Shown here: in pieces, positions 12,722-23,448 of the stretch
Numbering within the stretch: position 1 is the stretch's first letter
Layout of the letters: every line of letters begins with the position of its first letter
Source: Gaeumannomyces sp. JS-464
Lineage: Eukaryota > Ascomycota > Sordariomycetes > Magnaporthales > Magnaporthaceae
DNA length: 64,000 bases
Assembly: GCA_002197995.1 (NCBI GenBank)
Contig: NGZR01000008.1
Coordinates: 620,001-684,000 of the forward strand
Direction: 5' to 3'
The notes under the pieces: generated by a model
Databases searched by the model: none
The model's input: only the letters and a program-made list of their open reading frames with translations
What the model was told of the DNA's origin: nothing
Made by a program: the position numbers and the translations under genes

Positions 12722-14366
12722 ATGGCGTCTGCAATCCTCTTCGGGCTTGTAGCCTTGGCTGCGGATGCCTTGGCCTCGCCAACCGCCACTCTCAGGGGCG
12801 ACAGGCCGACCGATGCGTCGCGGCCACCTTCACAGCTCCACCACCTGGCCGTCGTCCATCGCGTCCATCAGGCTCGGCCCCACGGTCATCAACGCCCCGG
12901 CTCGAACCTGACGATCTGCTACGTCGAGGTGTCGGCCAGGCCCGCCGGGTCCAGCAGCACCTTCGCCTTCGGCCTCGGCCTCCCCGACAGCCCCGCGTGG
13001 GCGGCCAACAACAACCGGTTCCTGGCGGTAGGCAACGGCGCCTACTTCCCCAACATCTCGTGGACCGACCTCGTCTACGGCTCCGCGCGCGCTTCGCCAC
13101 CGTGTCGACCGACACGGGCCACGCCGAGCACGTCAACATCTCGTCGGACCTCACCTGGGCCGAGGACCACAAGCTCGCCGACTTCGCCTACCGGTCCCTC
13201 GACTTCTCGGTCGACATCGCCAAGGCCATGACGAGGGACTTTTACCAGGCCGCCATCGGCAGGTCCTACTACATGGGCTGCTCGACGGGCGGCCGCCAGG
13301 GGCTCAAGCAGGTGCAAGACCGCCCCGAGAGCTTCGACGGCGTGCTGATCGGCGCGCCCGCCTGGGACCACAAGCACTACCTCCCCTGGGTCGCCAAGGT
13401 CGGGTCCTGGCAGGTGGGCCTGGCCGACGCCGACCGGCTCAACAAGGCCTGGCAGTTCGAGCTCCTCTACCAGCTCTCCGTCAGCACCTGCGACACCACC
13501 ACTGGCGGCGGCGGCGGCGCGAACCCCAGGGACAACATCATCATGCGGCCCGAGGACTGCCGCCGCCCGTCGACACGCTCCTGTGCCGCAGCGGTCAGGC
13601 CCCGCCGGCCTGCCTGACGCAAGGCCACATCGACATCGCCAAGAGGATGTACGCCAACTACACCATCGGCGACCGCGTCTTCTTCCCGGGCGCCCTGCTC
13701 CCGGCAGCGAGCGCGGCTGGGGCGTGTTCACGAGCGACTTTGCGCTCAGCTTCTTCGACACCCGTACCAGCTGCACTTCCTGGACCGCAACGACCCGGCC
13801 AACCCGGAGGGAATCAACTGGGCCGTCTACGACGACCGCATCGGCCTCGTCTCGGAGCGCCAGGACCCGGGCATGGTGACGGCCGACCGCCTCGCCGCCA
13901 TGGCCGGCTACCGCGGCCGCGGCGGCAAGATCATCATGTACCACGGCCTGGCCGACGCGTGGATCCCGCCCGGGTCGAGCGACGACCTGTACCGCAGGGC
14001 GCAGCGCGAGCTCGGCGGCGGCGGCGGCGGGGACATCACCGACTTCTTCCGCTTCTTTAAGATCCCCGCCATGGAGCACTGCGCCTTTAGCCAGCCGCGC
14101 AACGAGTCGCCGTGGTGGCTCGGCGGCGCGAACCAGAACCCCATCAACGTGCTCGAGGTGCCCGACGGCCTGCTGTACACCAAGGAGACCAACGCGCGCT
14201 GATCGACTGGGTCGAGGGCGCCGGCTCGCCGGGGCCGCCGCAGATCCTGACCTCGTCCTTCACCAGCTTCCCGTTCCCGCAGAGGCCGGTCTGCCTGTTC
14301 GACCGCCGCGCCCAGTACCTCGGCGGTAATGTGAACAGTCCCACAAGCTGGGCTTGCCCTGCGTAG
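12722..14366 (+). CDS. Tannase/feruloyl esterase family hydrolase, secreted (many frameshifts)
   Basis: Serine esterase that would cleave galloyl or feruloyl esters outside the cell. The N terminus is a signal peptide (MASAILFGLVALAADALASP). Family motifs follow: NRFLAVGNG, FATVSTDTGH, the nucleophile elbow GCSTGGRQG (about 13279-13305), the catalytic Asp segment MYHGLADAWIPPG (about 13936-13974) and the catalytic His in MEHC (about 14071-14082). The C terminus ends with PVCLFDRRAQYLGG. The domain is spread over successive frames: changes near 12815, 12855, 12890, 13090, 13560, 13715, 13765 and 14200. Each change equals loss of one base. With the whole catalytic triad and all motifs in order, this looks more like clustered assembly deletions than decay, although a pseudogene is possible. 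It is a tandem neighbour of the xylanase, consistent with plant-wall degradation. Confidence 0.8.
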
Positions 14367-14490
14367 AGCTGGCAAAGACATGAAACTCTTGTGTGGAGGC
14401 GGAGGGGGTCATTCCAATATTTGGCACTGCAGCGTTTTGATAGGTTTACCTAGCTAGACCAGCTGGCGTGGGGGGTTGGTAGATCAGGAC

Positions 14491-17401
14491 TCAGTATCCC
14501 ATTTCGCTCGTCCAAGGCGTCAAAGAATTCGTCCCCATCCTCCTCTTCAGATTCACAGGGGTTCCAAGCGAATGATGCCCCACGCCGTCGACACCGTGCT
14601 CCCCGAACAAGAGGCTAAACCCGATAATAAATGTTTCATCAAGCCCCGCCTGTGCCCAATGTTCCTGAGTCCAGGGGTCAACATCCTCACCATTTCTAGA
14701 GTGGCTGTCGTTCGAGTCGGCCGGTGGGCCACCAAAGCCCCACGCATAGCCGGCAGAGTCCCTCTTGTCGTTCCACATCCGATCCAGAAAGCCAGGCTGG
14801 TACTGCATTCGCAAAACCTGCCTCCCGAGCCAACTTTTAAGGGCTTGGTGTGACCCATCCGCCAGCAGCCTCCTCCTAGACTCGAGAAACGGGCCCGCCG
14901 ACCAGTTCGCTTCCCGAATCTCCACAGCAAGCGCGCTGAAACTGCAGACGGCTCGGTAGGTCAAAGGGGGGAAGAACTGCTGGTGCGGGTGCTGGTGGGG
15001 AGCAATTCTTTCGCCGAACCCAGCCGACCATTGAGACTGGATCCTTGCTTTCAGCAACATGAGCAGTGATGGCCTGCCTGGGCGGTCGAAGTCCACCCGC
15101 ATGCGGCCCACGTCTCCCCTGAGGGCTTCGATGACCTCCAGGTTCATGCCGTAGCACACCTAGTACGCCAAATCCTCCAGGGCCACGCCCGAGAGGTCGG
15201 GTCGCGCGCCGCACAGGAAAAGGCCCGCACACCGTTCGTGCCTCCGAACCCGGCCGCGTAGACGAGGGGGAAAGGCCGCGGTGGGACTTGATGTTGACGT
15301 CTCCACCGGCGGCGGCGATGGCCGTTACCACCTCGCCCGCTCTGGCCCCCGGTCGGCGGGCGAACAGGTAGTGGAGCGGGGCCATCTCGAGCCTGCTGGA
15401 GCCGTCTGGGAGCGCGCCAAACTCGAGAAGGAGCCGGACCAGCTCGGGGGACTCGATCGCGTAGTGCAGGGGGTTCATGTGCCTCGAGTCTTCGCAGTTG
15501 GCGTCGGCGCCATGGCGGAGCAGGAGGCGTGCCAAGTCAAAAAGACCGATGCGACATGCCACGTGCAGTGCCGTCTGCCCAAGCGACATGTCCATCAGTT
15601 CAAGTTCAGCTTTGTGCTGGAGCAGGAGCCGAGCTGCGGCCACATTATTCCGGTATGCGGCCCAGTGGAGCGGAGATAGGCCGTAGGCGTCCAGAACGTT
15701 GGCGTTACCAGGCTCGATCTCCAGAGCCTTGTCCAAAGCGACAGGGCCAATTCCAAGAATTGCGTCGCGTATCAGGGACGGCGAAAGATCGGAACGGCCA
15801 GGGGTCAGGTCGATGATGCGCTCTAGCGACCGCCTCATCTCGGCAGAAAGCCGAGGGTACTTCCACAGCACCGTTTGGGCTATTTCTGAGGCAGACCTAT
15901 TCCCGAGCCAGCCGTGGACACAAAGTTGACGCTGTCAGCTCTGGTAACATTCCCTTTTCTTTCCTTGTTGTTCGGGCACATACAATCCGTTCCTATTGGC
16001 GACCTTGTGCAAGTGGTGTTTCCAGGAGTCGATAAAGGTATTGGCGACAGCAGGGTTGTCGGTAAACTGGTTCAAAACCAGCTTCATCAGGCGATGTATA
16101 TGTGTGGTTAGCGCGTACCCTGAATGCCTAGGTGGACTTGGTCAGACGCTTGCGCCCAATATGCGCAGAACTTACTGCGAGTATTGCTTCACCAGTTGTG
16201 TCCTCGATATCGGTCGGGAGGATGCGACCGGTCGATATGGCTTGGCGGACCCGATCGAGGCGGGTTGAAACGGATTGCTGCCCAGGTTGGCCCAAAGCAT
16301 ACTGGCCTGAACACACTGAGAAAATTGCCGCCCCTGGGCCCTGCACTGCATGCCACGACATGGCAACCTGGATGGCGCTGCGCAGAAGCCAGGAGGGGAA
16401 GTGCAATCGGAGGCGGATGGACTTTTCCGCGCCGGCACGGCACCTGGCTGAGTTACATAGCCGTTTGTCGAAAAAGGGGATGGCATTATACCGCAGGAAG
16501 TATTCGCCCACCATTGAGCGAAGCCAGGACGGCGTCTGGATCCGCGACGTCGTGTGGCATCGGCATCGGCACCTATGGCCACAACTTTGATCGGCGGGGG
16601 CGTCCGCCGCAAGCACATCGAGATGTGCTGCACTGCAGTGGCTGTCGCGGTCCCTGTCATCTTGACTGCCAGACACACATAGCGCCTGGTAGACTGGGGG
16701 CTGTTGGGGATGCTGAGTGTGGATGTGGGGGCCCGTCACCTGGTGGGAGGGGTGATGGCCGTTTGGGGTTGGCTGGCTGGCTTCATCGGTTCTTCCACTC
16801 CCGTGTTTGCTGCTTGGTTATGGCCTGTGTGATGGCAAGCTGGATTTCCTCGACCCTGAGTAGCAACTGGGCATGGCGTACACTGCATACAAGACGCTGT
16901 CAGCCTGGAAGTCTTGAGTGCGATTTGACGAGCTCCGAGCCCCTACTTTTGTAGCGAGAGTCCAATAGGGCCTAGGAGAGAGTTCATTTCTTCGCGTGAG
17001 CGGCGGCAGCGCTGGCGTAGAGCTGTGGCCGCATTCTTGTGCTTCAGCCACTTCACCTTTGAGATCTTCGTCTCGCCTTTCTTGTTGAGCTGCCCCTCCC
17101 TGCCAGAGACCAGGCCCTTTGCCAGAGACTCGAGCTCTTGGACAGTCTGCCAAAGGCGGTGGAGAACGCGTTCGATGTGCTTGAGGCAGGGCTCGGGCGC
17201 CCCCGCAGAGGGCTGTGAAAGGTCATGGATTACCCGGGCAACCTGCTGCAGGAAGATGTGCAGGGCATCAAGTTCGCTGAGGAGGCTGCAGAAGTCGGCG
17301 TCTGTATTCGTGATGGTGCGTAGAAGCCGAATGCCTTTTCCAACGAGCGTGGCCGCGTCCGCGAAACCGGCCACGGCGGCTGCTATGCTCAAAGGCTCCA
17401 T
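14491..17401 (-). CDS. STAND-type N-terminal domain plus ankyrin repeats (disrupted)
   Basis: Fungal protein of the nonself-recognition/STAND-like class. The ATG at 17401 opens MEPLSIAAAVAGFADAATL, typical of fungal STAND N-terminal domains (SesA/Helo-like class), to about 16943. After a frame change the strand continues: LRVEEIQLAITQAITKQQ, then a TPSWLRSMVGEY..FFDKR segment and TGEAILA followed by a GTAAGT donor near 16178. One or two introns then lead to LVLNQFTDNPAVANTFIDSWKHHL (about 16090-16020). From 15871 there are ankyrin repeats (SPLHWAAYRNNVAAARLLLQH, TALHVACRIGLFDLARLLLRHG, NPLHYAIESPELVRLLLEFGA). The C-terminal part is in other frames (15159-14491). A TAG interrupts the frame near 15160. 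Exons are approximate. It could be a pseudogene or carry assembly indels; the single-gene interpretation is inferred from strand, order and known family architecture. Confidence 0.6.
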
Positions 17402-18143
17402 GGCTTAATTGTCACCCGGCGGCCTGTTGGAAAAAGGTTTGAAGGGAGGGCATGATGCCGAAGGAACGACGATTCAAAGGATGGGAGACAGGCCCTGACC
17501 GCACCTTTCTAGTTATCCTTCAATCCCCTACCTAAAGGGCTAACATCCTGATATCGGGAGATTACATTTTCATGGGAGGGTTGCAGTTCGCTGCCGGGGC
17601 CAGGCCCGGCTGCGGCACGGGCTGGGGCTGATAAGGCGCGGGCTACGGGAAGGTGGCGACTTTGTCGGGGGCCAGGCTTTCCCGCGGCACGGGCTGATGT
17701 GCGAAGGTCGCCAATGTATGATCGAAGCCTGGCTGCTATCCAGGAACTCGAGGCCCACCTGCGGCATGGTGGCGGGAGGATGTTATCTAGGGAGGCTTGC
17801 AAGATACCAACATAGTTTGATTGCACGTCTATTGAGTCGAGGGCAACAGGTGTGCGTGCTGGGCAGGTGTTTGGCCAAGTGTGGGGCCACAGCCAAGCGT
17901 GGCACGAAGCTAGGTGGGCATTTCATCCGAACGCCGTCGACGGGGTCACCTATCAGCCGCAGCGCTGAACTGAGGCCAGATGGCAGAGGGACTGGAAGCG
18001 CCAATGGCTTGGGTGCACACGCCGCACGCCACATGACTGCCCCGCTGCTCCGTGCGCAGATAGCCAGTATGCGAACCAGGCCTAGACAAGTGACATGCAA
18101 AAACCGTCTTAGGTCTCGGCCCATTTCTCGTGACTTGGAATAG
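17402..18143. other. Intergenic region with a small imperfect direct repeat
   Basis: No gene supported. At about 17597-17635 and 17668-17703 a GC-rich unit (GGGGCCAGGC..CGGCACGGGCTG) occurs twice in the same orientation. Nothing else recognised up to the transposon end at 18147. Confidence 0.4.
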
Positions 18144-18146
18144 TTA

Positions 18147-20107
18147 GGGCAGGTTTGGTGGTAGAGGTGTTTTTTGTTTTTCCCATACTATTTTTAAAAA
18201 CCGCTTGTTTTTTGGTTTGTGGATCTGTGCCAGGGGCTCCCTGGCCCTTGTAAAAGCCTAATAAATATAGCTCCAGGCCCGCCAGAAGTACCTTTTTGAC
18301 CAGGTCAACGAGTCGCCTGGATGGAGGCCCTGTAAGCCACATGTTACCCTTGATCAGGGAGGGTCTGGGAGGGTCAAAAAGGGACAGGGCCGGCCGGCCT
18401 GCCGGTAGAAAAGAGGGAGGGGATCCGGGTCAAGTCCAGTAGGGTGCACCAAGTTAACTCGTTCATTTTGACCGCAATCTTTGCCCGTTCAGTATACCAA
18501 ATAGACCGTTCAACTCGCCTTTTTTTTGCTCTATCCATGGATACTTCCCTCGTTACCTCCCGGGCGTTGCTGCGGCGCAGAGCCCGCCAGCTCTTCCTCC
18601 TTTATATGCAGGCCATCACGACCACCTGCATCTCCGGGACCCTCAGGGGCGTAGGCGGAGGCCTACGGACCGTGCATACAGCGATCTTTTTCCGGTGACA
18701 CCCTTCTCCAATACTGGCAAAGACCCGTTGGCGCCGCGGCCTTCCGGGAGCTCTTCCGAGTCGACCAGAGCACGTTCCGGGGCCTCTGCAACTGGCTGAA
18801 CACGAATACAGGGCTCACAGGCACCAGAAACGTCTCTTTGGCCGAGAAAGTGGCCTCTTTCCTGTTGATCTGTGGGCAGGGTGTCTCCCTCAGGGTCGCC
18901 GCGCACCTCTTTGGCCGCAGTACGGAGTCAACCTCCCGCCATTTTCACGAGGTACTCCGGGCCATGTTGAGCCTCCACGTCGCGTTTGTAACGTTGCCGG
19001 AGGTCTCTGACGTCCCCTGGCCCCATTGCCGGCGTCAGGAGGTCCGGGAGGCCTTTGCTGGCTGCCTGGGAGCCGTCGACGGGACCCTGATCAACGCCAA
19101 AGTCAGCGCAGATGCCGGAGTTGCATGGAGGAGTCGGAAGGGGCCTACTGCACAAAACGTCCTGGCGGCCGTAGATCACGGCGGGCGGTTCCTTTTCGTC
19201 ATGGCGGGCGCCGAAGGCTCAATGCACGACTCCAAACTGCTTAGGGAGGCCCAACAAGCCGGGTTTCGGGTCCCCCGGGGTCATTTTTACCTTGGGGATG
19301 CCGGCTTTTTCATGGGCACCGGAATAATCACCCCCTACAACGCGACGAGATATCATTTGCAGGAACAGGGCTTTGCACGGCCGGAGACCCCGGAGGAGCT
19401 TTTCAACCTGCACCATGCAAAAATGCGCGTTGTTGTTAAAAGGTCTTTCGGTGATCTCAAAGGCCGCTGGAAAATCATCCGGGGCACACCCCCCGGCTTC
19501 CGTTTACCCTCACAAATCGATATCATGTTGGCCGTTACGGGCCTGCATAACTTCATTTTGAAGAGCGAATCGAGGGCATTTCCAGCATACAATCCCGGTC
19601 CCGAACGAGCCAGAATTGAGGCAGAGAATGCACTTCGAAGGGCCCAGGTCAGGAGGGAGGCTGTGGAGCGTGGGAGGCAGATAGGCACAACGCAGGCGTC
19701 TTGGATCCAGTATCGCACCTTAATAGCGAACAGATTGTGGGACGATTACCAGGCGTACAGGGCTCGGGAGAGGACGCCGTAAACTGCGTTGGAATCGCTT
19801 CGTCGAGAGGAATCGGAGAGAGGTCGCGGCTTGTGGATTGAGGCACTGGTTCAAAGAGAAGATTAACCTAAAGGGAGCGGCATGGCGGGGGCCTCTGCGC
19901 AAGTGACAGATCTAGCGTAGCGAAAAATGCTCAGTTTCATGCAGGAGTAGGATCATTCGATTACCCTCGTCGAGGCGAATCGAACGGTGCTTTTTTCGAA
20001 ATGAACGGCCAAAAATTAAAGGGAAGGCCGGCGACTAAATCAAGGTGCTACTCGGATATGCGCAAAGGTTACTTATTTGGGTAATAAATGCGGTGGCGAT
20101 AGGTTAG
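18147..20107 (+). mobile_element. PIF/Harbinger-like DNA transposon, copy 1 (3' end missing)
   Basis: Copy 1 shares its 5' end and transposase with the complete element at 26065-30092. It starts with GGGCAGGTTTGG after a TTA at 18144-18146, and the stretch TGTTTTTTGTTTTT..CATACTATTTTTA just inside also matches the end of copy 2. Homology can be followed through the transposase and its 3' flank (for example AGCGAAAAATG at about 19917 and GCGGTGGCGAT at about 20090), then is lost near 20107. No matching right terminal repeat was found, and the Myb-like gene of copy 2 is absent, so copy 1 is 3'-truncated or rearranged. It is much more GC-rich than copy 2, so it has suffered far less RIP. Confidence 0.75.
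18537..19782 (+). pseudogene. Harbinger-type DDE transposase, nearly complete, predicted inactive
   Basis: DDE superfamily 4 (PIF/Harbinger) transposase, the enzyme that would cut and rejoin the element ends. The likely start is the ATG at 18537 (MDTSLVTSRALL). The frame shifts by +1 in a T run near 18690: copy 1 has five T where copy 2 has four. From about 18695 the frame is open to the stop at 19780. Catalytic residues: first Asp in GAVDGTLI (codon 19078-19080), second Asp in FYLGDAGF (19297-19299). The third position, normally Glu in a V(V/I)E(R)xFG motif, is Lys here (VVVKRSFG, codon AAA 19438-19440). In copy 2 the same position is GAA. The helix-turn-helix region is around VSLRVAAHLFGRSTES. 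Frameshift plus Glu-to-Lys predict loss of activity. Confidence 0.82.
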
Positions 20108-20270
20108 CCAAGATATCAACTGGGTCCAGGTGGGGATACAACAAGGGGGTGGCATTCGTTAAGCTTTGCCGGCCAACTTCCGTCGTTTTTTTTTTTTTGC
20201 GATGATTCCGGTGTTTGTTCAAGTCGGGACTTGGTGCATTTTGATCGCCTTCTTAAAGAGGCTCTTCCCG

Positions 20271-20300
20271 GGCACGCACCCTTTTTGCTCCCACACGCAC
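20271..20300 (+). repeat. Left arm of a 30-bp perfect inverted repeat
   Basis: This 30-bp segment starts GGCACGCACC and ends CCACACGCAC. It is exactly the reverse complement of 21218-21247. The pair bounds a 977-bp unit with one open frame. No target-site duplication is evident, so whether these are true terminal repeats is open. Confidence 0.7.
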
Positions 20301-20531
20301 CCCCGCACCGATATCGGCCGCCATGCAACTTTCTATAGGGCGCCCACACAAACGAACATAGGCTTCAATGCAGGCAGGGGCTCAATCAACAGGAGGGAAG
20401 CAAACAGAAGTTATTGCCACGAGCAATTTATTAAACAAAACGATCAAAAACGCGGTGTTAAGCAGCCAAATTACATAGGAAAAGTGCAGGGGCACGGCGT
20501 TAAAGCCGTCTATTTAGGGCTACAAAAAGGC

Positions 20532-21101
20532 CTAGGGACTTGCAAAGGGATCAAAAAACTCGCCAGAGGCCGGCGCAGGCGCTAGAAAGGGCGTGGAGGC
20601 CCTCCCGGCCGGCCTTAAAGGCAGGGCGGCCGGCGTTAAAGGCAAAGTGGCCGGCGTTAAGGGCAAAGTGGCCGGCGTTAAGGGTAGGGGAGTGCCGAGG
20701 GTAAGCACTGGACCTTCCGCCTCGTTAGCCTCGTCACGTGCCTCCAGGGAGGCACCCAGTTCGTGTTCAGAGTAATCATGCCTTGCGCTGGCCCGTATAC
20801 CCGTGCGGGCGCGGGTGCGAGGCCCTACCGCCGGCGCCTCGTTGAACGGGCCGGCGCCTGGAGGCCGGCCTTTTCTGACCCCGACCGTCTCTATAACCCG
20901 CAACAAAGGGTCCGTTGTAAAGCGACTGCCCGGGTGCAGCCAAAAGCTATTTACGGGGGTGATTTGCAGGCCAGGGGTCTGCGGATCACGCCGTTGAGCT
21001 TTATGTAGGGCAATAAGCTCGTGGGGGCAGGGCAGGCCGTTCCAACCCGGTAGGTAGGTTACAGCCTCGTCGTCGCTCGAGATCGTGATCACTTCGTTCA
21101 T
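20532..21101 (-). CDS. Hypothetical protein inside the inverted-repeat unit
   Basis: A 189-residue open frame of unknown function. The ATG at 21101 gives MNEVITISSDDEAVTYLPGW; the acidic ISSDDE start resembles SUMO-interaction-like or acidic tails but is not diagnostic. The C-terminal half is low complexity, with PLTPATLPLTPATLPLTPAALPL encoded by a 21-bp tandem repeat. It lies wholly between the two arms of the 30-bp inverted repeat, so it is probably the cargo of a small mobile unit or an exapted transposon gene. It does not resemble the Myb/SANT-like gene of the Harbinger element. No catalytic motif is visible. Upstream in-frame extension to 21392 runs into the C-tract and is unlikely to be coding. 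Confidence 0.4.
   Translation of the reverse strand: MNEVITISSDDEAVTYLPGWNGLPCPHELIALHKAQRRDPQTPGLQITPVNSFWLHPGSRFTTDPLLRVIETVGVRKGRPPGAGPFNEAPAVGPRTRARTGIRASARHDYSEHELGASLEARDEANEAEGPVLTLGTPLPLTPATLPLTPATLPLTPAALPLRPAGRASTPFLAPAPASGEFFDPFASP
20607..20690. repeat. 21-bp tandem repeat, four copies
   Basis: Four consecutive 21-bp units (GGCCGGCGTTAAAGGCAAAGT and variants) start at 20607, 20628, 20649 and 20670. On the minus strand they encode the repeated Leu-Thr-Pro-Ala-Thr-Leu-Pro unit. Confidence 0.85.
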
Positions 21102-21217
21102 AAGGGTAATTGTTGAAAAATGGATCAAAAATGGCACCAAGTTCAATCTGCAAGCAAAATTACGTGGGCTGCGAAACCGGAACGCACAGGCGTTGCACGG
21201 GCCAAAAGTGGGGCAAA

Positions 21218-21247
21218 GTGCGTGTGGGAGCAAAAAGGGTGCGTGCC
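21218..21247 (-). repeat. Right arm of the 30-bp perfect inverted repeat
   Basis: Reverse complement of 20271-20300, no mismatches. It is followed at 21289-21309 by a run of 21 C. Confidence 0.7.
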
Positions 21248-21288
21248 GAAAACAGGACTGGGAAAAGTATTGGACGTTTTTTTGCTCT

Positions 21289-21309
21289 CCCCCCCCCCCC
21301 CCCCCCCCC
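21289..21309. repeat. Homopolymer run of 21 C
   Basis: An uninterrupted C tract next to the inverted-repeat unit. True length is uncertain in any assembly. Confidence 0.8.
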
Positions 21310-21459
21310 GGCTTTTCACCTCCTTTTGGTAGACTGGACAATAACAACGAGAAGGCAGACAGAACAGCAAATGAAAAACTTCCTCCTTGCATACAGGCCC
21401 TGCCATGAAGAGTAGGTGTGTGAGAGGGAGAGTGAGAGGTAGGCGGATGTCATCAGCGG

Positions 21460-21930
21460 CACGAGATGGCAAGTCTCTGGCTGCGGCTGGCATCAGCGCG
21501 ACCAGAGCTGACCAGGCTCTTTGTGCGTCGGCTGGAAGGTGACTTTGTTTTTTTCATCGGCGCATCGAGAGGTGGAGAGTCTCCGCGGCCGGCAGTGGGG
21601 AGTGTGTGTCATCAGCGTGGCGAGAGAACGAGCTACCATGTCTCCGCTTGTAGTTGCTGGCATCAGCGCGGCAAGAGGTTGCAAGGCTCTGCTCTGCTGG
21701 GATGGTTGGTTGGTTGTTCTTCAGCGTCGAGAGATGGCAAGTCTCCGCGGCTGGCAGTGGTTGGTAGTGGTTGTTCTTCAGCGTCGAGAGGTGGCGAGCC
21801 TCCGCGTCTGATCGATCGTCAGCTTTGAGAGATGGCTAGTCTGCTCGCAGCTGGTAGTGGGGGTAGTGGCTGTGCTCGTCAGCGTCGAGAGGTGGCTAGT
21901 CTCCGCGGCTGGTAGTGGGGAGCGGCAGGC
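21460..21930. repeat. Degenerate minisatellite
   Basis: The core CAGCGTCGAGAGGTGGC followed by AGTCTCCGCGGCTGGTAGTGG recurs with variation at about 21560, 21725, 21780 and 21880. More diverged copies sit near 21470, 21610, 21660 and 21820. Spacing is irregular (about 50-100 bp). The open frames across it are by-products of the repeat. Confidence 0.6.
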
Positions 21931-22728
21931 GTTTTGCTCTGCGGCTGAGTCTTTTGCTCTCTGTTGCTCTTTTGCTTGTGGAGCGGCAGACTGTGGTTCC
22001 GGCACCCGCAACAGTAGTGACTTCTGTTATGCCGACCTAGTGCTTCTGCGGAGCGACGTAGGGTTTTTGGTTCACGAAGGCTTGATTGTCGCCCACGTCC
22101 CGAACTTCTTGGTAGAGAGAGTTCGCGAGGATCAGGACACCTCGCTAGATCACATGGTAGAGAGTCTGCCTGCGAACCCTTGTGGTAGAGGGCCGGAGGA
22201 CTTGGTGAGTGGGGGAGACTCGTGATCGGTACGATGCCAGCCACGGGGGTCTTGTGGACAGGCAAAGGGAGCGACACCCGATAGGGTAGACGACTCCAGG
22301 GGGTGCACGGCTTGCCAGCTTGTCAGGCTTCTTGGCTTCACTAGCGTCTTCCGAGCATTCCCTGAGGCGCTTTTTGCAGAAGACTTCTCCCGAACGCTTC
22401 TCTTAGGCAGGTCTTTGCAGGAGAGGAGGGTTGACGTTGCGGTAGGAGGAGAGCACGTGTGGTTTGACGGCTTCCTTTGATTGGGTGTGGTTTGCTCTGG
22501 CGGCAGTGTGCTGGTGACAGCGACAGCGTGCCTTCGGCGATGTCTGTGGTCGACAGAGCGCCGCGGATCCCCCCGCGAAGGATTCACCGAGCCTAGAAGC
22601 GAGGGCCGAAGCAGTCAGCCACGAGAGACGACGCCACCTTGTCGTGGGCCGCTCTGCGAGGCGCTGGGCTTGGATCCCTCTTGCTGGTTGGGGCTTGCAC
22701 GGGCTCCCGCATGACTCTGCGATAGCGG
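21931..22728. other. Region without a supported gene
   Basis: Minus-strand open frames here are Ser/Pro/Arg-rich and change frame often. They may be the decayed continuation of the open frame at 22729-23289, but I cannot show this. Confidence 0.35.
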
Positions 22729-23289
22729 TCAGAGGCGGTACCGGCGCCGGCAGCGACAGCACGTGCGTGCGCCGTAGCCGGGCTCAGGAACACATCGGGG
22801 TAGCTCTGCCGGAGGCCATCCAGACAGGCCCATGTGCTTGTTGAGCTGTTTGTTCTTCTTTTTCTTGGCCTTGCCTTGAGGCTGCACAGCGTCTGCCTGC
22901 ATACCAGCCTCTTGCGAGGAGGATGAGGGACCGGCAAGCACCTCGGCCGTGAAGGGGCTCGCCGCTCTTCCAGTGCGGGAGCGCCTTCCTTCCGACGCCA
23001 CCTGTTGCGACTTGACTTTGTCCAGGTTGGCGACGGGGCGCTTGTCAGTGGTGGGTGTGACTTCGGGCTGATCGACCTCCATCGGCTCTGGCTCGTAGTT
23101 TGGCTCAGAGGGTGGCTCAGGAGAATCGATGCGCATCAGAGCGAAGGCGTAGCACAGCAGGTCAACCTCATCGACGGCCTGCCCTTCAGCCGGAGCCATG
23201 CTCTGAGACCAGTGGGGGATGCTGGCTAGCGACGCAGTGATGGGGAATGCATCCTCCATGATGGAGTCAGAGTCTGAGCGACGATGCAT
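22729..23289 (-). CDS. Hypothetical acidic/Lys-rich protein, possibly retroelement-derived
   Basis: A 186-residue open frame starting MHRRSDSDSIMEDAFPITASL. It has an acidic middle (SPEPPSEPNYEPEPMEVDQPE), a Ser-rich stretch, then a basic cluster GKAKKKKNKQLNKH that could bind nucleic acid or be a nuclear signal. No zinc knuckle, protease or polymerase motif is present. A 21-bp tandem repeat lies just upstream of the start and an LTR-like unit 160 bp further up, so a retroelement gag-like remnant is possible. The evidence is weak; it could be a non-coding open frame. Confidence 0.35.
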   Translation of the reverse strand: MHRRSDSDSIMEDAFPITASLASIPHWSQSMAPAEGQAVDEVDLLCYAFALMRIDSPEPPSEPNYEPEPMEVDQPEVTPTTDKRPVANLDKVKSQQVASEGRRSRTGRAASPFTAEVLAGPSSSSQEAGMQADAVQPQGKAKKKKNKQLNKHMGLSGWPPAELPRCVPEPGYGARTCCRCRRRYRL

Positions 23290-23307
23290 GGTGATTGGCT
23301 GCTAGGA

Positions 23308-23368
23308 GCTGCGATGCGACTGCTAGGAGCTGCGATGTGACTGCTGGAAGCTGCGATGTGACTGCAAT
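23308..23368. repeat. 21-bp tandem repeat, about three copies
   Basis: Units start at 23308, 23329 and 23350 (GCTGCGATGTGACTGCTAGGA and variants). The last is incomplete. Confidence 0.8.
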
Positions 23369-23448
23369 GCTTTCTCAGTAGTGTGTGTGGTCTGGTTCAG
23401 AAGTTTTCGAATTCCAGGTTCCAAAGCTGGGAAATGGCCATGCTTATG

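Noticed and set aside
12722..14366. Two or three separate short esterase genes
   Set aside because: Motifs of one tannase domain follow in correct order across frames with no start codons, promoters or introns between them; one gene with indels is simpler.
21460..21930. Coding region suggested by several plus-strand open frames
   Set aside because: Frames follow the degenerate repeat unit and disagree between copies; treated as a minisatellite.
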